This document shows positions 57,855 to 64,000 of a stretch of DNA of 64,000 nt, piece by piece (position 1 is the stretch's first letter; each line of letters starts with the position of its first letter). Under the pieces are notes generated by a model, which saw only the letters and a program-made list of their open reading frames with translations, was not told the DNA's origin and did not search any database. The stretch lies in contig DGHR01000003.1 in NCBI GenBank assembly GCA_002392745.1, positions 279,008 to 343,007 of the forward strand. The letters are read 5' to 3'. Origin of the DNA: Bacteroidales bacterium UBA3843 (lineage in GTDB: Bacteria > Bacteroidota > Bacteroidia > Bacteroidales > Paludibacteraceae). Made by a program: the position numbers and the translations under genes.

Positions 57855-58405
57855 CCGATACTCGCCGTAAATGTATTATCTAAATTATAATCATGCTCTA
57901 TTACTCTATTGGTTGCCGAAACGACCGTGGCATTTGCAGGAACATCCTTTACCACAACGCATCCTGCTCCTATACGCGCATTATCACCGATATTCACAGC
58001 TCCAATGATTTTTGCTCCGGCACCAATCATAACACCGTTTCCGATTTTACCCCCACCCATTCGTAATTTGCTATCTTTCAACGTATTAGATCCTATTGTT
58101 ACATGCTGAAATATAACACAATCTTTGCCTATTTTGGCATATCTGCTGATAAATACACCAATTATGCCATGTGGGAATGTTGGAATCCCATCTATTTGAG
58201 CTTCATAACTAATCGATGCTCCGTAGTAATCCATATACGCATAATACAGTTGTAAACGCTTAGGGTCGTGAGTTTGCGCACAAATATCTCTAAGGTGCCA
58301 AATATCACCATACAAATATTTGACGAGGAACACACAATGCACACGAATCCAATCTTCTTTGAATAAACGAATCAAACGTCTTATATGTATATGTTTTAGT
58401 TTCAT
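57851..58405 (-). CDS. Serine acetyltransferase-like hexapeptide O-acetyltransferase
   Basis: A 184-aa protein with left-handed beta-helix repeats (GVFISRYAKIGKDCVIFQHV; GNGVMIGAGAKIIGAVNIGD; NARIGAGCVVVKDVPANATV) similar to the C-terminal half of CysE and to WcaB. It probably O-acetylates a sugar of the repeat unit. It is the first gene of the polysaccharide cluster and starts 27 bp after the ATPase gene; no promoter is seen in the gap. Confidence 0.85.
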   Translation of the reverse strand: MKLKHIHIRRLIRLFKEDWIRVHCVFLVKYLYGDIWHLRDICAQTHDPKRLQLYYAYMDYYGASISYEAQIDGIPTFPHGIIGVFISRYAKIGKDCVIFQHVTIGSNTLKDSKLRMGGGKIGNGVMIGAGAKIIGAVNIGDNARIGAGCVVVKDVPANATVVSATNRVIEHDYNLDNTFTASIG

Positions 58406-58432
58406 TTCTTTTTGTCAATAATGTAACAATGT

Positions 58433-59983
58433 TTACAGGACCACTAACTTATTATATATTTGCTCCAATTCATCATGCTCCAATCTATCCTCGATTGCTG
58501 CCATTCCTATATGCGACCCTCTATCCGACAATATCGCATATTGTGATTTTAGAGTCTCTATGGTATCATCTGGAATATTCTTCAATTCACTAAATTTCTT
58601 CCATTGAATATCCGGATGCGCAATACGATACTTACAAGGTACTAAGTTTAGAAAAATTTTTTCATCTACTAAAAATTCTACTGCTTTTCGTAATAACGTC
58701 TTGGCTTCATCTGCCAAATCATCTGAGAACGGCTCAGTATCTATGTATGATTTAGCTCGTTCAAGATATGATTGAGCACACTCTTTTTTATAATCAGTGA
58801 GGAAGCCTCTTTTTGATGTTGATGCTGTAACTCTATATGCAATTATATGTTTTTTGGACGAGGTTCGTTGAGAACGACGGTCAATGCTTTTAAACACTGT
58901 ACTAGAATTACTATTCATAAATAGTTCTACAAACCAAAAATTATGTGAAAAGATGATAATCTGGTTATCTAATTCCATAACCATATCAACAAATTTGCAA
59001 ATAATCTTGTTGTCGAGACTATTCACGGGATCATCAAATATTATCGGATTCTTCTCTTCTCTTATTTCCGCATCTGATATAATCAATGCCAACGCAATCG
59101 CCTTTTGCTCTCCTTCACTAAGGATCGATTCAACGGTATACGGTTTATCCAACTTTATCACAAGTTCTGGTGTATCATCATTCTGCACCAAATCAACTAC
59201 TATCCCAATATTCTTTCCTAATAGACGGTTAATGTTGTTCGCTAATTGACTTCGAAGCGCTTGTAGATACCCTATCATTGCCGCTTCGCAACTAAGATTT
59301 ATCAATTCTGGCACAGACAAATCATCCCATCTATCGGGACTAGCTTCTGCCACTTTATCCATTATTTTATCAAAATTCTGCTTAAATTGATTAATGGATG
59401 GCATCCCGTACATATCTACGATATATGTATCGGGACTATGCTGCTTTAATAGATGCTCCGCATATTTGGAGTTAAATACTGCTATCTTGTTAAATGGCGC
59501 TTGACCTTTTGCCGCATCCGTGTTGTCCCATGTATATTCCGGTTGTGGGACATCATTGATGGAATATCTTATTTTACACAATGGAGATTCCGGGTGCTCT
59601 GCATATATATTCTGCAATACAGGTGACGCCAATCGTCCTCCCGCCAGATGTTCCAGCACGCGGAAATAACCACTCTTTCCTGTTGCGTTTTGACCATACA
59701 AAATTGTCATTCCCTCCTCACAAAACACCAACTCCGAATTATCCTTTAGCGCATTTACGCCCTTTTCATGCATCATTGACAAAATACGCAAAGTCTGTTT
59801 CGGGCTTTCTGCTGGTACTGGAGTTGTCGGCGCACTATTACTCGTAAATATATTGAATACCTCCTGTATATCATCATCGCCCAATACGCCCTTATTCAGC
59901 GTTCTACAACACAGTTCCTTTGCCCAGCCGGGAATAACCGGCTGCTTGGATATATTCAATAATTTATTTTGGGTATATATCAT
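58433..59983 (-). CDS. ABC/RecF-type AAA ATPase of a putative defence module
   Basis: A 516-aa protein. Walker A: TILYGQNATGKSGYFRVLEH near residues 93-107. ABC signature: SILSEGEQKAIALALIISDA. Walker B: NPIIFDDPVNSLDNKI. H-loop: IIFSHNFWFVEL. It lacks the long coiled coil of SMC proteins, so it is closer to the AAA_13-like ATPases of nuclease-linked defence proteins (RloC/PrrC class). The C-terminal 120 residues carry no nuclease motif I can identify. It starts 13 bp after the giant P-loop gene and is probably co-transcribed with it. Confidence 0.75.
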   Translation of the reverse strand: MIYTQNKLLNISKQPVIPGWAKELCCRTLNKGVLGDDDIQEVFNIFTSNSAPTTPVPAESPKQTLRILSMMHEKGVNALKDNSELVFCEEGMTILYGQNATGKSGYFRVLEHLAGGRLASPVLQNIYAEHPESPLCKIRYSINDVPQPEYTWDNTDAAKGQAPFNKIAVFNSKYAEHLLKQHSPDTYIVDMYGMPSINQFKQNFDKIMDKVAEASPDRWDDLSVPELINLSCEAAMIGYLQALRSQLANNINRLLGKNIGIVVDLVQNDDTPELVIKLDKPYTVESILSEGEQKAIALALIISDAEIREEKNPIIFDDPVNSLDNKIICKFVDMVMELDNQIIIFSHNFWFVELFMNSNSSTVFKSIDRRSQRTSSKKHIIAYRVTASTSKRGFLTDYKKECAQSYLERAKSYIDTEPFSDDLADEAKTLLRKAVEFLVDEKIFLNLVPCKYRIAHPDIQWKKFSELKNIPDDTIETLKSQYAILSDRGSHIGMAAIEDRLEHDELEQIYNKLVVL

Positions 59984-59996
59984 ATTCTTTTTCTTC

Positions 59997-62900
59997 TTAT
60001 ATCGAATTTCTTACACTTGATGCAAAGGGTGACCCTTTCTGAATCATATACTCCAAAATCCGCACAAACTGATTTCGCAATGATACATCATCCCTCAAAT
60101 CCAATTCATGCGCCGGATATATATTCCGGCATAAAGCCTCCAGTCCATTCAGAGCCTCATCCTTCCTGTCTCCGAGATGAATATCTGGATACCTACATAA
60201 TATACCATCTATTATGCTCAAGAACTTCAAATAGTATTTCTTCCCTATCGAATTAGCTATCGCCAATATGTTCAAGAGTACTATTGGCTCATCCCCGATC
60301 CTATCAGCTATACTTTCATAGAAGTCCACATCTGCTTCTCTCAACTTAAACCCGTCCCATCTCACGCCACCGATTCGGCGCGGATTTAACATATATGCAT
60401 CAACTACTTCATCATATATGTAGTGATGTTTCCCTTCTATCACAGCATCGAATAATTCTCCCCACACTCTCCAGAATGAATTATAACTATCATTCATGAT
60501 GGTGAGATATATGAATGCAGTAAGTAACGAATCTTGTTTTCTTATTCCTGCATATCTTGTGAAATAGGACATCAATTCGGGTATGTCTTCCGCAGGAGCC
60601 TCCAATATCATCCGGGCCACAACATCTGCTGTATAGATACGTGACATGTTGTACATATCTCTGCGTTTGTCCGTTTCATCCCATATATGCGACAATATTT
60701 CCAAACTGCGTTTTGCACACTCGCGCATTTCTTCGTTGGATGGATATGTGGCTAACAAACACAATATCGCTTCCGCACCTGTAGGCGTTAGTCTATTGAA
60801 GTTCCCTTCGCTTGACTTTTCTGCTATGTAAGTCCGTACTGTCTTACTCATGAATTCAAATCGATCGTTCCACATGCCGCTATATTTCACCATTTGGGCT
60901 ACACTATCGCAACAACGAACTCCTTCTACTTCGTTTTCTAAAGCGGCGTATGTGCAAAGAATCTTACTACATCGTTCATCATATTGATGGCTTCTTCGTA
61001 CAATCACATTGATAGCAAACAAACACATCCTGAAACTTGACATGGCAGGTTCCAGCATCGTGTCAACGTCCATCAATGCAGCTATTACCTCTTTTTCGCA
61101 ATATGCTATTTCTTCTTCAGATAGTTTGTCAATGTAGCCGTTAAGTAATGCTGCATATACCATCGATGGTACAAACTCGTCACCCGGTAACAGAGACAAT
61201 CCTCCTTTTTGTATCGCTAATTGCTCTTGTATATTTTTACTATCCGTTAGTGCCTTGTGCGGATTCTTTTCATATTCGCTATCTGCTATTTTATCCAACT
61301 TGCCATTGAAGCTGTTCTCCGCCCACATCCGCAATGAAATCCCTACCATCATCTTATCATTGTCCGATTTGGATTTCTCCGTCAGCCTTTTTTGTTCCTC
61401 GTTAAGCTTTGGCGTATATTGTACCATCGGCACTCCATTAACCTCTACCTGCTCTTTCAACATACTGCGCACATCACATCGCGAAAGGATAAATTGGCAC
61501 ACCGTTCTATAATTCGTTGGTATTTGTAGCAATTGTTCGTTCAGCGAATCTACATTTGCATATGCTTTTTCAAGTTTCTCTTTATCTTCCGCCTCTGTCG
61601 AATACTCTAACCCTACTTGCATATGAAATAGTAATTGCTCTAAATGCGTTTTTCTATGCGGTAATGCATTAGACTTCTTACGTTCATCTAACATTGGCAG
61701 ATTTCTGCGATATGCAAACTCTATGAAACCGGAATGTAACTCACTAGTACATCTGGTTAAGTCATACCACAAAAATTTCAAATTAGATGTTAACACTATC
61801 GCTTCATCAAAGAACTTGTCCGGATAACATGTCACTATACTGGCTGCTATTGCCAACAAAGATACGCTTTCTGCCTCCCTTATAATGGTATCTAAAATTG
61901 CTTTAACATTGGCGACTCCTTTTTCTTTCTCCTCCTTTATAGATTCCAGTAAATAGTTCTCTAATGCCATATGAATACATGGCAACACGTTAGGTGTAGC
62001 TAAGCTTGATGTTCCGCGATAAAGATTCCAAAGAGTTTGATTCCCTAACTTCTTACATGTTGTACCATCGGACAATGTCAGATCTATCTCACTAACCGGA
62101 TCTATTCGATTATTGAACTTTGCATAGTTCCTTACGCATTTATTCACAAAGCGTATAAGAAAATCAACTGTCTCCTTGGGACGCACCATCAAAATACTAC
62201 CGATACATGTCTGCAATCCGCTAATCGGGAAATACATCATACTCAATCGGTAATGACTTAATCCCCACGCGTCTTCCGGATCATAGGTTAATCCTCCTCC
62301 AATCACATGACTGTACCTCGATTCGTTATCATCCTTCGATGCACTCCAGAATATATCCATCAAGGACAAAACCTCGGTTGGATAGTGCATAAATATATGT
62401 AGCAATGATATATCTTCCGATTTGGCTATATATCTGGAAAACTCACAATATGGATCTTTATGGTTTACCCATTTATTCGCTATGATCTCGTCAAGTATCT
62501 GCTTTAACTCCGGTAATATATATTCAAAATAATTTGAAACGGTTAAATAGGCCGTATCTTCGTTTTGATAATAACTATCTTCTCCTTTCTTTCGAGTTTC
62601 TGCCACATTGATGTGTGGCTTCAATGCCATCAGTCCTGCCTTTCGTAACGTTTCCGGATTACCCTTTTGGATCCTATGATAACTCTTTAGTATCGCTGTT
62701 ATCAGCTTGGCATTCTTCTCATACAAGCCATCATAATTATCATCGATAAAACGAATAGCGCTCTCCCATCCAGATCCGACAGGTCGCATTATCGGATAAT
62801 TAGTCTCGTTTAGTTTGACATATTGGACTATATTTTGACAATTTGTAGGTAATTCCGACAATACTGCTACAGCTAACTGATAATTGTTTCCCTTTAATTT

Positions 62901-64000
62901 TGCATCATATCGCTCAAAGAATGTGCTCGCAAACTGCTTCGAACGCAATACTTCTGTGATGATAGCGCTCTTCCATATTTTATCAAGTTGTGTATCAAAT
63001 GCTACCTTTACAAATTCTTCGGAGGTTTCCGCATCCCACTCTATTTTTTCATGCATCCACCTACGGAATGCGTTATACGTAAGCACATTATTCTCCAATG
63101 ATTGTACAAACGCTATTGCATCCTGCGTTTGTTCCCATTGAATATCCAAATCCTCCCCTATCGCCCATTCCAAATAAATATCGTGTGCAAAACTATATCC
63201 GTACTTATCTATGATTACTATCTCGTCCTCTTGAAGTTCGGATATTACCTGATTATCAAGTCCTTCTTTGCTTACTCTATACTTATCTTCGCTAAGTGCC
63301 TTTCTCGCCAATGCCAACGCGAAACTTTCGCGCGATTCTTGTATGTCTGAATTTATGCTTGATCCACCTTTTATTTTATCTTCCCAAACTCTATCTCTAA
63401 ATTCTATCGGCGTTGTTGGTTTCCTATCAGTAATCTCACAATAGCGAGCCAGATAGAATAAGTTATGTATGATGTCATACAAATTTCTATCTGTTGGTTT
63501 GGAGATAGCATTTTGATTTAAGAAAGCATCTAACAGCGAGTCTCCCAATCGCGGTACTTCTACTAATTCAGCACGTATATCATTCTCATCAAAGACAACC
63601 CTTCTCACACGTTCTGACATAGATTTCCGCACCGTAAAGATAAACTGCCAATCTTCGTTTTGCATTCTGTCTAATAATAGGTAGAGCGGATATTTATTCT
63701 TTATTGCTAATAATTTCTCAGCAGAATCAATAACGACTATCTTTTTTCGCATTGCGCGATAGTACAGACATACGTTGTTTAATGTATATGCCTTCTCATA
63801 GTTAAAAATAGCATTCACATCGTCCGTGTAGAACTGGCTCGCATTTATCCAAACAAATGTCTCATCCGGATGTTGCTCGCAATAGGCCTTAACTATAGCT
63901 GATTTTCCACTTCCGCTTTCACCTTCTATGACAATATTCTTCCCTAATGTCAAGCTTCTCTCTACTTGATTAATGAGTTCTTGACGAGATATAGATTTTG
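59997..64000 (-). CDS. Giant P-loop NTPase, STAND-like, 5' end beyond window
   Basis: At least 1,330 codons, open to the window edge with no stop. The first visible residues are SISRQELINQVERSLTLGKN, then Walker A IEGESGSGKSAIV, Walker B KKIVVIDSAEKL and a sensor-like FIFTVRKSMSERVRR. The remaining thousand residues look helical and contain no recognisable enzyme domain, as in STAND proteins whose long C-terminal repeats sense a trigger. Any N-terminal effector would lie upstream, outside the window. The pairing with an ABC-type ATPase and the place beside a variable glycan cluster suggest antiviral defence; this is inference. Confidence 0.7.
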   Translation of the reverse strand, partial: KSISRQELINQVERSLTLGKNIVIEGESGSGKSAIVKAYCEQHPDETFVWINASQFYTDDVNAIFNYEKAYTLNNVCLYYRAMRKKIVVIDSAEKLLAIKNKYPLYLLLDRMQNEDWQFIFTVRKSMSERVRRVVFDENDIRAELVEVPRLGDSLLDAFLNQNAISKPTDRNLYDIIHNLFYLARYCEITDRKPTTPIEFRDRVWEDKIKGGSSINSDIQESRESFALALARKALSEDKYRVSKEGLDNQVISELQEDEIVIIDKYGYSFAHDIYLEWAIGEDLDIQWEQTQDAIAFVQSLENNVLTYNAFRRWMHEKIEWDAETSEEFVKVAFDTQLDKIWKSAIITEVLRSKQFASTFFERYDAKLKGNNYQLAVAVLSELPTNCQNIVQYVKLNETNYPIMRPVGSGWESAIRFIDDNYDGLYEKNAKLITAILKSYHRIQKGNPETLRKAGLMALKPHINVAETRKKGEDSYYQNEDTAYLTVSNYFEYILPELKQILDEIIANKWVNHKDPYCEFSRYIAKSEDISLLHIFMHYPTEVLSLMDIFWSASKDDNESRYSHVIGGGLTYDPEDAWGLSHYRLSMMYFPISGLQTCIGSILMVRPKETVDFLIRFVNKCVRNYAKFNNRIDPVSEIDLTLSDGTTCKKLGNQTLWNLYRGTSSLATPNVLPCIHMALENYLLESIKEEKEKGVANVKAILDTIIREAESVSLLAIAASIVTCYPDKFFDEAIVLTSNLKFLWYDLTRCTSELHSGFIEFAYRRNLPMLDERKKSNALPHRKTHLEQLLFHMQVGLEYSTEAEDKEKLEKAYANVDSLNEQLLQIPTNYRTVCQFILSRCDVRSMLKEQVEVNGVPMVQYTPKLNEEQKRLTEKSKSDNDKMMVGISLRMWAENSFNGKLDKIADSEYEKNPHKALTDSKNIQEQLAIQKGGLSLLPGDEFVPSMVYAALLNGYIDKLSEEEIAYCEKEVIAALMDVDTMLEPAMSSFRMCLFAINVIVRRSHQYDERCSKILCTYAALENEVEGVRCCDSVAQMVKYSGMWNDRFEFMSKTVRTYIAEKSSEGNFNRLTPTGAEAILCLLATYPSNEEMRECAKRSLEILSHIWDETDKRRDMYNMSRIYTADVVARMILEAPAEDIPELMSYFTRYAGIRKQDSLLTAFIYLTIMNDSYNSFWRVWGELFDAVIEGKHHYIYDEVVDAYMLNPRRIGGVRWDGFKLREADVDFYESIADRIGDEPIVLLNILAIANSIGKKYYLKFLSIIDGILCRYPDIHLGDRKDEALNGLEALCRNIYPAHELDLRDDVSLRNQFVRILEYMIQKGSPFASSVRNSI

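Noticed and set aside
1..64000. tRNA or rRNA genes
   Set aside because: I looked for tRNA arms and 16S/23S motifs and saw none; a covariance-model scan would be decisive.

Overview
The window looks like a chromosomal segment of an uncultured gut- or mouth-type Bacteroidales bacterium. Evidence: the promoters are of the Bacteroidetes class (TTG, exactly 20 nt, TAnnTTTG; eight good examples), strong Shine-Dalgarno sites are absent, and the genes include a DUF4296 lipoprotein, four-helix-bundle proteins and a secreted pectinesterase with the C-terminal tail common in this order. The species cannot be named from the sequence.

Layout. 1-15.7 kb is a conserved housekeeping block: alaS (cut by the window edge), pdxA and a nitroreductase in one operon; valS; an AspT/YidE-type transporter; a pectinesterase; hpf; a SAM-II riboswitch with terminator in front of metK-lspA-DUF4296; holA and a membrane protein. 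16.2-25.0 kb is a minus-strand operon for a lipid-linked sugar: sugar-phosphate transferase, nucleotidyltransferase-fold protein, membrane protein, ATP-grasp enzyme, polyprenyl-phosphate glycosyltransferase, PglD-like acyltransferase, two half-size EamA proteins (ArnE/ArnF-like) and WecE. 25.8-33.4 kb holds a DUF456 protein, superoxide dismutase and a second glycan operon. 33.4-43.1 kb is an accessory region: small paralogous genes of unknown function, an array of six 11-bp iteron-like repeats, a hipB/hipA pair split by a four-helix-bundle gene, and a probable toxin-antitoxin-chaperone module. 43.3-58.4 kb is a large minus-strand polysaccharide cluster (glycosyltransferases, wecB, glf, pyruvyl transferase, FrhB-acetyltransferase fusion, epimerase, MBOAT with SGNH partner). 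58.4-64 kb is an ABC/RecF-type ATPase plus a giant P-loop (STAND-like) protein running off the right edge, a plausible defence module. The part beyond about 51 kb is visibly richer in A+T than the first 25 kb, as expected of acquired DNA.

The most unusual signal is not a gene. Almost every non-coding gap carries arrays of 7-bp direct repeats whose sequence differs from site to site (caatcac, ataacct, gactctt, gtaagag, atacatc, tatacac). Similar 7-bp arrays lie inside conserved enzymes: in WecB they account for a loop of about ten residues, and UDP-galactopyranose mutase and a GT4 glycosyltransferase show the same. Both four-helix-bundle genes are bracketed by such arrays on both sides.

The larger gaps also contain dispersed elements bounded by inverted repeats and built of several hairpins. 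Family A is about 121 bp in four copies, family B about 213 bp in two full copies and one decayed copy, and further families are shorter or single. Each sits next to an AT-rich box (ttataaagaaaata) and heptamer arrays. Between copies the stems are kept while the loops change, so the folded form appears to be under selection. I see no transposase for them here. This composite (AT box, hairpin element, heptamer array) is the best candidate in the window for an undescribed system.
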